Below, in pieces: positions 1-10,569 of a DNA stretch of 64,000 nucleotides (position 1 is the first letter of the stretch; every line of letters starts with the position of its first letter). The notes under the pieces were generated by a model. The model was not told the origin of the DNA. It saw only the letters and a list, made by a program, of their open reading frames with translations, and made no database searches. The stretch is from Clitopilus passeckerianus. Its lineage: Eukaryota > Basidiomycota > Agaricomycetes > Agaricales > Entolomataceae. Location: contig CALYLX010000051.1 of the NCBI GenBank assembly GCA_944990035.1, positions 105,509-169,508 on the forward strand, read 5' to 3'. Position numbers and translations under genes: made by a program.

Positions 1-2
1 GA

Positions 3-335
3 ATCAACTCCTACCCCCCTGGCTCCCCCGCCCCTGGAACAGGGACGTTTGGAGGATCCTACGACTTCTCAAAGGGAGATCACTTCGAGATTCTGGTACA
101 GAAAATCTCCTTTTCCACCATTAACAGTGCTATTGGAAACATTGCGAGATATTCACATGGACCAGATGGAGAATCGGCCTGCATACGCAGTCAGGAGTTT
201 GTTCGTCAGTGGCTCGAACTGTGTATTTCTGCGGGTTTATTCGTCAACCCAAACGAGGTACGGACAGGTGTCAGTACTGCGGTGGTCTGTGTACGACAGC
301 TTCGAGATCTTTGCGAGAGCTGTAACAAGGGGTGA
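3..335 (+). CDS. 3' end of an unrecognised protein gene (partial)
   Basis: An open frame runs in from the left edge and ends at TGA 333-335, giving about 110 C-terminal residues. It reads as real protein: a Pro/Gly-rich start, then a stretch with FSKGDHFEILVQKISFS, then RSQEFVRQWLELCISAGLF. The last part could be an amphipathic helix. A possible donor (GAG|GTACGG, near 282) means the true end could be spliced differently. I do not recognise the family. The other frames over this stretch look unlike protein. The 5' part lies outside the window. Confidence 0.45.
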   Translation: MNSYPPGSPAPGTGTFGGSYDFSKGDHFEILVQKISFSTINSAIGNIARYSHGPDGESACIRSQEFVRQWLELCISAGLFVNPNEVRTGVSTAVVCVRQLRDLCESCNKG

Positions 336-752
336 TGGAATCTCCATCACCTATATTTTGGGGGGCGAAATCGATAGAAACGATGTTACCTTTATTAGAT
401 GCCATAGATTTTATACTTGTACAAGCATTCTAATTTATCCAATAGATTGGTCCAAGCTGATTATAGCCATTGTGTGTATGCAGGATGTTGTTGGGTTTCT
501 AAGAATAGGGGGTTTCAAAGTTGAAAAGTTTGGTTCCGTTATTCATCATTCCCGACCCTTTTTCGGTCTGAAACTGAGAATGGTGAAAAGTATACACGCC
601 AAACTCTCTGTTTAAAGCAAGGGACGAATAAGGGAGGTAGCGGAATACCCATTAATGGGACGAAACTTTTCAACTTTGAAAGACCCTAATACCTGGTAAG
701 GCGAGTAGAACAGATATAGTTAACTCCGTCATGCAAGAGTCTATATGTTCAC
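336..752. other. Intergenic, nothing recognised
   Basis: This stretch follows the partial gene. It contains short imperfect repeats of a GGG/GTTTCAAAGTTGAAAAGTTT type (around 510-535 and, inverted, around 660-685). I see no coding signal. Confidence 0.4.
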
Positions 753-1076
753 CTAGACTGCTCCTGATATGTTCAGCATATATTTGGTCGAATCCTCGCG
801 ATTGATTAGGCGAGGTGCATAAGGAAGATCAGGTGGAAAATGCGTCACGAACGAAAATCTCTCCCTCGCAAATGTTTGAGTTTCGCAGATCATGACTGTA
901 GGCTGTCCAGGTGAGCTAGTGCGCTCTATTCTTCTCAATGCTACCTCTTCCAGAAGATAACTTTGCTTCTTATTCTCGTCAGAGCAATCATGACGCCGAT
1001 GGTAAAGGGTAAATTCAGCGAAAGGACACGGATACCATTGAAAGCGAGCGTCTTCCCCTAAGGGTGCTGGAGTCAT
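753..1076 (-). CDS. Hypothetical 107-residue protein, doubtful
   Basis: A single ATG-started frame of 107 codons on the minus strand. It is rich in Arg, Glu and Pro, has no signal peptide or membrane segment, and matches no family I know. It lies in a region of decayed gene copies, so it may be a chance frame or a relic. No TATA box or intron pattern supports it. Confidence 0.2.
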   Translation of the reverse strand: MTPAPLGEDARFQWYPCPFAEFTLYHRRHDCSDENKKQSYLLEEVALRRIERTSSPGQPTVMICETQTFARERFSFVTHFPPDLPYAPRLINREDSTKYMLNISGAV

Positions 1077-1247
1077 GTCCTACGTCCTAAAACTTGGAGG
1101 GGTTCTTCAAATCGTGCCTCTTTTGTCGATTTGGGTTGCTATATTCGCGAATAAGCCGCAAATTGGTAACAAAAAACTGGACATCAGACAAGTTCAAGGC
1201 TTAGTATCCGTCAATTTGCAGTTGTTGTGCTACTCAATTCCACATCC

Positions 1248-1560
1248 GTCGGCCTTCGGATAATGGGAATATTCCGGCCACTTCTTTATTAGTTCACACC
1301 GAGGACCAATTTAAAGTTCTGCACTCCAGCGCCTCAAATTACGACAATAATTCTAGGATATGTCTATGTAACGCTGACTGATGCAAACCCCGAGGCAACC
1401 CCTCAAGCCATGGCAACTTGGCAGCATCGTTCGCCGTATCCACCGGGTTGCACTAACCCAAGGCATCAGTGGCACAAATTCGCTCTCGAATCTTGGGCGT
1501 TTTGGTCTTTTCTCCGACCAGTACTTCGCAGCCTTCACTGGTACACAACAAACGATATAC
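1248..1560 (+). pseudogene. Relic of the small-protein cluster family
   Basis: Short blocks match relic regions elsewhere in the window. GTCGGCCTTCGGATA at 1248-1262 recurs, inverted, at 12714-12730 and 14330-14346. The stretch around 1466-1500, encoding RHQWHKFAL in one frame, parallels CACCAGTGGCACGAATTGGCT near 4623. No continuous frame remains. It is read as a decayed copy of the same unit as the blocks at 4095-5090 and 12300-13160. Confidence 0.35.
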
Positions 1561-1783
1561 TCTGCGTCGTAGAGGCTACTCGTAGCTGTCCAATGAACCT
1601 AAATCCTTGGCCGCAAATGAACGTTAGGAGAGGCCAAGTGTTTAGATTACCGACACGAAGGCCTGGCAACCCAAAACACCGGCCGGAGAATATATTTTTT
1701 GGGCGCCGGAGCGCGAGGTAAGGCTAGGTGGCTAAGAAAAGGGTACAAAAGGGTGGGTGGGTAGCGAAAATTTATATGTACTA

Positions 1784-1857
1784 GAGAGTGAGAGAGTAAA
1801 TACAAGGAATATAACTTATTTCACGAAGTATACTGACCTGGAGAGTGAGAGAGTAAA
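1784..1857. repeat. 17-bp direct repeat pair
   Basis: GAGAGTGAGAGAGTAAA occurs at 1784-1800 and again at 1841-1857, 57 bp apart, in AT-rich sequence without coding signal. Confidence 0.6.
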
Positions 1858-2156
1858 ACTGAGAAATATTGTCTCGGGATACTCTCTTTGTCTCCAGGCT
1901 ATGTTTAGTAAGATACCGAAAAAGGAAAGGTAAAGAAAAAGACAGAGCAGCACTCTGTAATGACACTCGTCTACTGCCTGGGAACAACTAGACAAGCAAG
2001 GATTCTCAACACGGCACCGAGGCCGGTGTAGAGAGAGTTCATCGGGTAAATCCGGATTTTGACGGTTCGTTGGACTGCTGTAAAGCGAGCTTTAAACTCG
2101 ACAAAAGTATACAACATTACACTACAGTAGTCCTTGAGTCCACTCGAATCGCTTCT

Positions 2157-2716
2157 ATGCCAAACCCACGGATCAAAGTGTCCCTTGTACACCTCTCTTC
2201 AGTGGGATATGGACTCTGTTTTGAGGATTTCGACAACCCATCATGCAATGGCAAAATTCTGGGCTGGGACGACTCAGGCTGGGCCATAAGAACTCAAAAC
2301 AGGGCCTTCAGTTGGCGCACTCCGCTCGATAGCGGCGACGCGAGCATACAAGAATTGTACCCATGGTGCACCAGAGCACCTATAGAACTTACTAGAACAA
2401 ACGAACCCTGGAATCGGTTACAGCCTCACTCAAACACTGTGGGCCCGACGGCAATTATTTATGCGATTGTTACCTCAAAGCGTTGAATATCGCCGTACGA
2501 GAAGTGTCAAACACACCAGAGATATTGGATACTTCTTAATAGGTGATGATAAGTTGGCTCGATTGGCTTGAGAGAGGTAATAATGAAGGCAACGTCCAGT
2601 TCCCTCGGCAGCTGCACTCCGAGGAATTGGAAGATGCCTTGCAAGCTATGAAAGCACACCGCCAGACCCAAGAAGCATCGACAATACCCTCAAGTGTGCT
2701 ATTTAACCATTCATAA
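2157..2716 (+). pseudogene. Cluster family copy A, with tandem stop codons
   Basis: The ATG at 2157 opens a protein of the cluster family: a LVHLSSVGYGLCF strand region, then GKILGWDD, matching copy B (GKLIGWDD). The frame is lost near 2425, where one base appears to be missing in a short C run; it then continues as YLKALNIAVREV, equivalent to YLEALYQAYLDT in copy B. At the conserved Ser/Thr-Tyr-Tyr site before the last Trp-Leu helix, the two Tyr codons are TAA TAG (about 2535-2540). In-frame coding continues as WLDWLERG to a stop at 2714-2716. The C-run shift could be an assembly error, but two adjacent stops at Tyr positions look like genuine inactivation. Function unknown. Confidence 0.6.
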
Positions 2717-3186
2717 CAGGGGAGATTTGGCTCCAGGGATACGTGCTTTTCTCGTCGCCATGTTCTGCAGTTTATGGATCTTAAGAATTGGATACATATA
2801 TGTCTCGTGTCTGCTACTTCTCTGTCTATATTCCAGAATACAACCTCATTTTCCTATCGTGTATCGAGTGTTCGCAAGATGCTGCCGCTCTTGGATTGGC
2901 TTCGTTTGCTCCCATTGACCTAGTTTCTGTAAGGGTCTGGGTGGACCACTAGGCTAGATGTGATTCATCGATCCCACTCGAAGTACCGATGGAGGCTTGC
3001 TCCTTGTTCTTGGACAAACCGAAGCTGTGTATAAACATGTATCTGTTGTCATTATAAGTCATCAAAATGCACCTTCTTGTCTTCTTGTATCTTTGGGGTG
3101 TGTGTGGCCGAGTGGCTAAAGACCATTTTGGGATCAAGCGTGCGCAGATCGACTGTACGCGGCTGTGGAGACACCTCGACCCGAGA

Positions 3187-3195
3187 TATATAAAG
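3187..3195 (+). promoter_or_regulatory. TATA box of copy B
   Basis: TATATAAAG lies 77 bp upstream of the likely ATG at 3272. It falls inside the upstream extension of the open frame, which argues against the upstream ATG at 3067. Confidence 0.6.
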
Positions 3196-3271
3196 CAGAG
3201 AATACGAATTATCACATCCTATCTTCAATTCCTCGATCTACCACCAACTTTACAACACTCTTCCGTCCAAC

Positions 3272-3894
3272 ATGCAATCATCTTCTTCCTGGCCCACAAC
3301 CAATACCCACCGGAACCCTCCTACCATCACGTAGCACTAGTCAGGCTACCTGGAAAACACCAATTCGGCCTCTATTTTGTCCCAGACAACCCAGGCAAGC
3401 TCATCGGCTGGGACGACGAAGCTGGCTCGTTCTGGTCCCGGCCACAAGAAGGTGACTGGGCGCACCCATGGACAGATCGGCACCCCGAACGCGGCTACTA
3501 CGCCGACGTCTTGGTTCAGTGGAATGGTGCTGCGAAAGCTGAGGGCGTAAGCGAAAGCCCAGTACACCCGGGCTTGGACTCGGAGGAACCCAGACCTGCT
3601 GACTGGAATACGTCCGATTTCACTTCTTGGCTAAGCCACATAGTAGGCCACCAGGCTAAGACCGACGCTTATCTGGAGGCTCTGTACCAGGCTTACTTGG
3701 ACACACCCAAGGACACTCCGTTTGTGCGCAAGAGGACTTATTATCAGGTTACTTTGAATTGGTTGGACCGACTCAGGCGTGGGCGCCCTTTCTCTCCCGT
3801 GTTGACCAAAGAGCAAGCAGATTTAGCGAAACAAAAATTAAGGAGCTGTCTTGCGCATGGCTCAAACCGTCGCCCAGGACAAAGCTTTCCATAG
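3272..3894 (+). CDS. Cluster family protein, copy B (unknown function)
   Basis: Best-preserved long member of the unrecognised family. The N-terminal half is beta-rich: YHHVALVRLPG, then FGLYFVPDNPGKLIGWDD. The C-terminal half is helical, with WNTSDFTSWL, AYLEALYQAYLDT and TYYQVTLNWLDRL, followed by a basic tail. The ATG at 3272 sits 77 bp after a TATA box but is one base out of frame with the conserved region. A single missing C in the CCC run at 3316-3318 would join them, giving about 208 residues. The downstream frame can also be extended without a shift to ATG 3067, but that extension overlaps the promoter and matches no other copy. No introns, signal peptide or membrane segment are seen. 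Codons are ordinary. Confidence 0.65.
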
Positions 3895-4094
3895 CGCACT
3901 CACTCGACGTCTGTAGAATAAGAAAGAAATGTAAACGTCATGTGATAATTCTATCGACGGATAGAATCGTTGAATGCCGCTCAAACAGTTGTAAATCTGA
4001 TATCGATCCCAAGTGGTACGATTGGTACCTCTCGTAAACCGCAACAGGATGCAAGGTGAACATTCTTGGAGCTGCATGCGGCAGAGTGAGCCAA
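3895..4094. other. Spacer after copy B
   Basis: Short AT-rich spacer without recognised coding or RNA signal; it separates copy B from the degenerate block starting near 4095. Confidence 0.3.
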
Positions 4095-5090
4095 CCTAGG
4101 CGAGTGGCACGAGAAGTTATGGTGGATCCGCTGTGGTTGGTTTTTACCCATCGCGAGTCCGACCAGTCCTCGCAGCCTTTATATCCTTTGAATAGAACCA
4201 GGCGACATCAACACAACAGGAACAAGCTTGGACGGCTTCTTATTGCGAGATGTGAAGATAATAATTCGTGAATGAAATTCGGTGGTGGGCCCAAGGTAAT
4301 TTTCCCCCAGAGATCAGACCTCCAGCAGACTTGATTATCACCCAGTTACAAATAGATCTTGCGTCTACAAAGGCGACACAAAGGTGGATGGCAAAGCTGA
4401 GTGTGGTTGTTCCGCCATTTGTATTTGCCCACACTCGTATATCCACTTGTATGGTGTACGCCCATTCGTCAACTACGAATGCAGAACTTTGAACTCTTGG
4501 ACAAATATCAGGGATATATTCAAGGGACTCCAAGGGACTCTCGATGCAACCAGCCATCCCTTATTTATTTAAGATGACCCCCATAGGTATTGTTCACCAC
4601 ATTCGCCTGCTTGAGAGAAGTGCGACACCAGTGGCACGAATTGGCTCTTGGGCTTTCTTCTCCAATCAGTACCTCTTCGTTGGAACATGACGTCAACAAG
4701 ATTGCATATGCCGCTCAACGCCGCCCTGACCCGTTTCTGAAGCGTCTACTCAAGGCCGCACTTTAGCTGAAGCGCAGAAGGCCATACGGTGTGACCTCGT
4801 GTAAATTTGCCGAAGTATGGATTCCAAGTTGACTTGCTTACGTTGGAAAGACCACCTGAAGGGGGCTGTTGACGCGATAAAGCTTCTGCAATTTGTTGGA
4901 ATAAAAGGTAAGCTGGCACGTTCTCGCACCACAATGATGTGGATAGCCAAGGGCTTCTCGCGATCTGCACCATCTACACCAAGTACTATACAACTCCAGC
5001 ATCCAGGGGCATTGCAACGTCACAATAATGCACTGTCCCATCCTATGCACGAGTTGCACGGTCACTAAACGTTGATGCGGAGAATTCGCT
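4095..5090 (+). repeat. Degenerate ~1-kb repeat block C (cluster family relic)
   Basis: This block aligns collinearly by eye with the reverse strand of 12300-13160. Shared landmarks in order are: CACGAGAAGTTAT near 4106; CCTTTATATCCTTT at 4175; GACGGCTTCTT near 4232; CGTGAATGAAAT near 4268; CCAGCAGACTTGAT near 4320; TACGAATGCAGAAC at 4475; and TGCACGAGTTGCACGGTCAC near 5035. It contains a family-like fragment, PDPFLKRLLKAA near 4727, comparable to DPFLDSLLKAT in copy F. Frames are broken throughout. It is read as a decayed gene copy with its promoter. Confidence 0.55.
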
Positions 5091-5453
5091 CGAGCGTCGG
5101 TAGAGCAAAAACCGTTGAGTTCAAAAAATATTACGGATCCATTGAGGAGGCAACAACGGGCGCGACAAAACAACTCTATCTAGGGTCAACTCGGCAAAGT
5201 GTCTGCATTTTCGTTGTCAAACCTCGGACAAGGGTTGGGTTATTGTTGTGGTCCGATGGCGAAAGTACAACGACCATGAGATAACCAAATGGGGATGTAG
5301 TAGGTTGTTGCTCAGTGAGTAGTTTCTCGTGGAGGAAAGTAGTTGGAGTAGATAGTTGGAATAGTTAAGAGAGATAGAGCAGTTGAGAGAGTTTAGAGAG
5401 ATGAGAAGGAAAGAAAGAGTGACGACGCGGTGTGTGTGACAAGCGTGACATTT
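5091..5453. other. PRM1 upstream region
   Basis: A purine-rich stretch (GAGTAGATAGTTGGAATAGTTAAGAGAG type, about 5335-5410) lies within the likely promoter and 5' UTR of PRM1. The first part (5091-5283) is the tail of the degenerate repeat block. I see no gene. Confidence 0.4.
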
Positions 5454-5473
5454 AGAACAATTGCTATTGTTCT
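5454..5473. promoter_or_regulatory. Inverted HMG-box-type site upstream of PRM1
   Basis: AGAACAAT-TGCT-ATTGTTCT is a perfect 8-bp inverted repeat with a 4-bp spacer, ending 80 bp before the PRM1 ATG. Each arm contains AACAAT/ATTGTT, the core bound by SRY/Sox-like HMG proteins. Mating and pheromone-response regulators of basidiomycetes (Prf1, Mat2) are HMG proteins. A further ACAAT lies at about 5494. That this site is used is inference. Confidence 0.4.
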
Positions 5474-5553
5474 TTTCTCTAAAAAGCTGAATACAATGAA
5501 GTTACTCTTTCCACCCATTTCTCTCTCAAGTCGTCGTCGCTGGTCGACTAATC

Positions 5554-8500
5554 ATGAACGTTCCTTACGACTCTTCACTAATGACTCCTTACCTTACTCT
5601 CCCTCATTTACTGTCTCTTACTTGGCTTGCATACCCAATCCTCTCTCTTGCGTTCATCGCGTTCAGACTCACCGCATCTCTCTCCTCTGCACAGTCCTCC
5701 CTCGGTAACGCGAAATCTACTCTGCTGGCATCATGTAAAGCAGCAGAAACAGCTGCAACCTCCGCTGCATCCATGCCCCGCTTCCTCGCGATCAAGACGA
5801 ATGAGCAATACGTAGACGCTGTCAATGGTAGCTTAGATGCTGCAAGAAAGGCCCTAGTTCTAGCTTTGACCATAATGGAGGCCATCATCAACTTTATCGT
5901 CGACCTCTACCGGTCTACCCTTCTCTGTTTCCTCGAGCTGGTCGTACGAGGCGGTTTGTCGATCCTCATCAGTGCAGTCAACGAGGTTTGTGGCTTCCTT
6001 CCTCTTCATTTCCCCTTTACCGACGCCCTTGCAGATTAACCAAGTCCTCCAATCCCTCTCAACCACCCTCAAATCCTCCATCCAAAACGACATCCAATCC
6101 GCAAACTCCGTCATCCAATCCGCCATCGACGGCATCAACAGGATAAACCCCTTCTCCGACATCACAGCTCCCCAAATCCCCGTCCCCAACCTCGACGCCC
6201 TCAACAACATCCAGCTTCCTCCTACCATCCAGGACGCACTCACCAACCTCAATGCGAGCTTGCCCACTGTGGCGGAGCTGAAGAATGAAGTGGAAGGGCT
6301 GATTGATACGCCGTTTGAGCTGGTGAAGAAGGAGATTAATGATACGTTTGCTGGGGTCGTGTTGAGGCCTGAGGGGATGCCCTTGCCTGAGAGAAGCACA
6401 GTGACGTTCTGCAACGATATGGACCTCTCAGTCGTGGACGACCTCGGTCGGGACCTCATCAAAGCCGCCAAAATCGGGCTCGTTATCCTCTTCGTCATCG
6501 TCCTCATCCTCATCGGGCTCAACTGTCTCCTGGAGTGGTATAGGTGGAGGTGTTTGAAGCAGCATATGGAGTATACGAGGCAGGCGTGGAGTACAGATCC
6601 TATCCTCATCAAGTACCCATCCCAATCTCAAGGCACCCCGACGATGACAATGTCAGACCACAACCTCCTCATCCTAGCCAACACATCCTCCCACCCCCTC
6701 CTCACACGTATCCTGAACCAACTCTCGAGCCGTCTACACCTCTCCCAAGCCACGCATGTTACTTTGTCTTGGTTTACGAGCTACATCTTCCACCCTGCCC
6801 CTCTGGCGTGTTTACTCGTCGCGTTGCTGGGGTTGTTGTCGATTGAGTTGCAACTACTTGCGTTGAGGCCCCTGGAGCAGACGTACCAGACGAAAGGGGC
6901 GCAACAGGTGAACGACTTTTCGACGACGATTGCTAGCGCTATCAATACCTCCATGTTCGCACAATCCTCTGCCTATGCGGCGGGGTTGAACACACGCCTT
7001 GTGGATATAAACACGCAACTATCCACGGGCGTCCTCGGGTCCATCCAAAACACAACGATCCATATAAACACCACCATCGCGAACTTTTACGCCGACGTCC
7101 AAGAGGGCGTGGAGAAAGTGTTTGGGGGGACGATTCTAGATGCCCCCGTGCAGGAGTTCGTGAGGTGTTTTTTGGGGAGTAAGGTTGATGCGGTGGAGAA
7201 CGTGTTGACTTTTCTAGAAAGAGAAGTAGCGATTCAGCTTCCGCTGGTCAACCAATCGGTACTTGTACTCCAACCCGACCAGGTGCAGGAGCTGGCGAGG
7301 CCGATTGCGCTTGCTGCGGTGGGCGGGGATGGGAATACGAATACCAACGTGGCGGACGCCGATTCAGATGGTGGAGGCGGGCTACTACAGAAGATCGTAC
7401 GGGAGTACATCCAGTCACTAGAGAAGGAACGGCTTACGTTCCTCATCTTCCTTGCGTGCTGGGGTGTGGTTGTACTTATGGGTGTGGGGATTATTCTGTG
7501 GAATCGGAGGAAGGCGCGGAGGGCGAGGAGGGGGAGTCGTATTTCAGGATATAATTATGATACGGGTGTCGTCGTGGGAGGGCGAGCGGCTGTGGTTGGG
7601 GAAGAAGGGAAGCAGGGGTGGTTCACCCTCATAAAGGGACGTTTAGGGAGGAGGAAAGAGGAGAAGGACGGGAGGAAGACGTTGATTGAGCCGTTTAGGA
7701 TGAGTGTTGGGGATGGGGAGAGGGTGTGGAATTGGGGAGGGAGTAAAGGCGGCGAGAAGACGCAAGGGTTGAGTGTGAGGAATGAGGAGTTGAAGGAGTT
7801 CACGCCTATGCCTTCACCTGTCCCTCCGCCTGGGTTGACGGGGTGGTTGAAGAGGAATGTGTCCGATGGGTCGGAGTTTGGGTCGAAGGGGGCTCCTCAA
7901 GAGAGTTCACAAGAGAAGGATGAGGGAGCGAAGGGAGCGGGGATGTCGATGAGGAAAACTATCGGCGCGGGGTGGGCGAGGAGGTTTGCGGACAGATTCG
8001 TTGGTGGTTCAGGACATAAAACCACCGCTTCGGAGGAGGGGTTGATTCATCCGAGTCATTCGACGACGAGTTCGTTCGATTCGGGGGATTCTGGTGTGGG
8101 GTTTCCACTTCCGCCAAAGAAGGCTAAACGAGCGACGTTGATGAAGCCCCAGCCATTTTCGTCTCAGCCGAGAGAGGAGTTCCTGGAAGATCCTGTTCCC
8201 CCTACACCGACTACACCTACCACCCCAAGACTAGAAGAAGGAAGACACGGGGCAGGGCCTGGATTCTTCCGACCCCCTCCTACCCACCCTTCCCGCGGAG
8301 GAGACATGATGCCACCACCCATGGTTCCTAGGAAACTCAACCCCCCAAATCCGATCGCACAGATGCAACCTAGCCTTCCACCCTCTCCTTCGCCTGCTAC
8401 GATGAGAGTCCCACCGCCGATGTTGAGGATTACGGTGAACCCGCCTAGTGGGGATTTCTCTGGCTCTAGTGTTATGGGACAGCAGCAAGGACAGGGAGGA

Positions 8501-9298
8501 CGGCCGAATATTGGGTTGCCTATGCCTATGAGGCCTCGGATCCGGAATTTGTCGACTTCTCAAGACCAGAGGCAGGACAACCACAACCCGTTCTCGCCTC
8601 CTGCTCCGATTTCACCACCGCCCGCTGCAGTGGCTAAGCACACGAGGAAGGACTCCACCCCCGTGGGTGTTTCTCCGTTCTCGCCTGAACGTACGGGGTT
8701 CTCCTCGCCCCCACCTGCGACGTTCGCGCCGCCCCTCCATCACGGCTTCAACGATTCTCGATACCCCACGCTCGTTGGTGGGCGGGCTGAGAATGGTGCT
8801 ACGACCATTTCTGCTGCTGCTTTCCGAAGTGCACAACAACAGCAGCAACAGCATCAGAGGAGGCAGAGTACGTTGATGGTCCCAACCACGCCTGGTGGGG
8901 GAGGAGGGGATCACAGGAGGAGTTTTAGCGTGCCTATGCCGGGGAGCGCTGGTGGAAGCACGGCTCCGACGCCGACGACGGCGGGGTCGACGATGACGAC
9001 GAGTGAGCTGCAGAGGTCGATGTTGAGAGGGTTGAGTGGGCGGCCTTCGTTTGAGACGTTGACGAAGGGGCAGGAGGTTCCTCCTGTTCCTGCCTCGTCT
9101 GCAACGACAGGTGCGAGGCCAGGGTTGAGCCTGAACCACGCGGCGTATGCTACTGGGGAGGGGAAGGTGAATCCGTTTGATGATGAGAGGCGGGTGAGGA
9201 TCGAGATGCCTGCGAGAACAAGGAAGAGTGTTGTTCCGAGTAGGACGAGTATGAAGGCTAATCCGTTCGAGGTTGTTCCTGAGGGGGAGAGTTGGTGA
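5554..9298 (+). CDS. PRM1: Plasma membrane fusion protein Prm1
   Basis: Prm1 acts in plasma-membrane merging during mating-cell fusion. The gene has two exons (5554-5985 and 6035-9298, 49-nt intron, phase 0), giving 1231 residues. Membrane segments are visible near residues 17-38, 103-140, 292-312, 401-420 and 611-633, separated by extracellular loops rich in Asn, Ile and Thr with several N-glycosylation sites. The loop after the second segment has the long amphipathic, coiled-coil-like stretch typical of the family (residues from about 145). The rest (about 634-1231) is a cytoplasmic Pro/Gly/Ser/Arg-rich disordered tail with a short Gln run. Yeast Prm1 is about 660 residues, so the tail nearly doubles the protein. 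The start is the first ATG, next to a hydrophobic segment. Its neighbours on both sides are the small-protein cluster, not mating genes. Confidence 0.88.
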
Positions 9299-9964
9299 TT
9301 TTGACGGACAGGAAGTGTTGTTTAGTTTTTGACTTGGACGTTCATTCATTTTGGACTCTGGTTTTCTGTAGACACATTCACTCATACACCCGACACGAAT
9401 CACTTACGAAGGGACGCGCGAGCGCGAAACCCGAAGATCATTCACTATTGTAGCACTGATTTAATGGATTCTTGAATGTATTTCTACATGGTATCCAATC
9501 GAGCTTACATTTCTTAATCATTCTGGAGACGTCGAAAGCGTGTAGTATGGGGAGCTTGTCCTAGGCGACGGTTTGCGCCACAGGCATAATGCACTCTCGA
9601 GCCACTCCCCTACGCATTATAGAGTACAAAGAGATGCCTTGCGATGCTGGAAGCTTGGTTCATTTGACGTTGTAGCCGAATGGATATCAACTCCTAAACA
9701 GCCACTTTCATACCATGGTCACACAAGGCACCAACGATTCATTATGTTCTTGAAATGACCGATTATCCTTACCACTCCCACTAGAGCGAAGCTCAACGAC
9801 AAGATTACGTGGCTTATTCTCATTGAATGTGACGGCCTAGATTCCAAACCAGTTGCGAAGCGGAGTCATTGAGAGAAAAGCGTCCTCCTCAACGTCCTTA
9901 AAATCATAATAGAGTACAATAATGACTGATCAAGCCAATAAATAAATTCTACAGAAAAGCCCTT
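9299..9964. other. Intergenic after PRM1
   Basis: PRM1 3' UTR followed by sequence without clear genes. A short stretch near 9583-9612 (CATAATGCACTC...CCCTACGCA) weakly resembles block C near 5020-5040, suggesting another decayed fragment. Confidence 0.3.
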
Positions 9965-10455
9965 TTACCAATCTAGAGGGCAACCGCCCAACACCTGAAT
10001 GCCTTCTCTGAGGTGCTCATCCCACAAGCCTGTCAGCTGAGCATACCGCCTAAGCTCTCTCATCCATTGTATGTTAATATCACAAAGCGTCGTCCTCTTC
10101 CATTGCCTCGAAACCCGAAGGGCCATAAGCAGACTCTTTAGGAACGGGTCGTCAAGCTCCGAATCAGATATGGCCTCCAGATGCTGCTGAAGGCTTTGTT
10201 CCGTCCACGAGAACAATTGTCCTACCTGATGCATGTGCCCACGACAGACAGCCCGAGGTACTATGTTTCTCCAGCCTGGATGCGCTTGAACTCATTTTGC
10301 ATGGCCACTGGCACTGTATCGCAGAAAAAGCAGCCTTCGATTTTGTCGTATCCGACGATACAGCAGAATATATCGTTGAGGGAGGTTTGGAATAAGGGCC
10401 CGAAACACTTTCTAGGTCCTCGAATGAGTGCTACGTTGTACATGCAGTCTGCCAT
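9965..10455 (-). CDS. Cluster family protein, copy E (one frame break)
   Basis: Minus-strand member of the family, with its ATG at 10453-10455, 106 bp after a TATA box. The N-terminal half is MYNVALIRGPRKCFGPLF, then a strand region ending IVGYDKIEGCFF. The frame reaches a TAG near 10261, but the adjacent frame continues as a natural family sequence: TWRN-like, then LFSWTEQSLQQHLEAI, DDPFLKSLLMAL and a final INIQWMRELRR helix, ending at 9965. One missing base in the GG pair at 10275-10276 would join the halves (about 164 residues). Because homopolymer losses recur across this window, copy E is probably intact. Function unknown. Confidence 0.55.
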
Positions 10456-10560
10456 GTTGAGATGAGGTGGGTTGGGTTGTAAGAGGAAACTCGAAGGGTA
10501 ATTGCTTTGTCGAGCTTGAGCCTTGGTTATACTGGGTAGTAAGACGCTCACCAAAGTGCC

Positions 10561-10569
10561 TCTTATATA
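10561..10569 (-). promoter_or_regulatory. TATA box of copy E
   Basis: On the minus strand TATATAAGAGGCAC starts here. Copy F has TATAAAAGAGGCAC in the same position relative to its gene, so the core promoter was duplicated with the gene. Confidence 0.6.

Noticed and set aside
3105..3115. TGGCCGAGTGG, a perfect tRNA A-box, just upstream of copy B
   Set aside because: No B-box (GGTTCGANTCC) and no cloverleaf can be formed downstream; it is probably a chance match or a very old SINE trace.
3067..3271. Upstream in-frame ATG extension of copy B
   Set aside because: It contains the TATA box and matches no other copy; a homopolymer loss after ATG 3272 explains the frame better.
8612..9403. Long minus-strand open frame (about 260 codons) opposite the PRM1 tail
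   Set aside because: It is the shadow of the GC-rich, Pro/Gly-rich PRM1 tail codons; the product is an Arg/Pro-biased sequence with no domain.
9965..10455. Copy E as a pseudogene
   Set aside because: One missing base in a GG pair restores a full family sequence, and identical losses occur in clearly functional TOM1.
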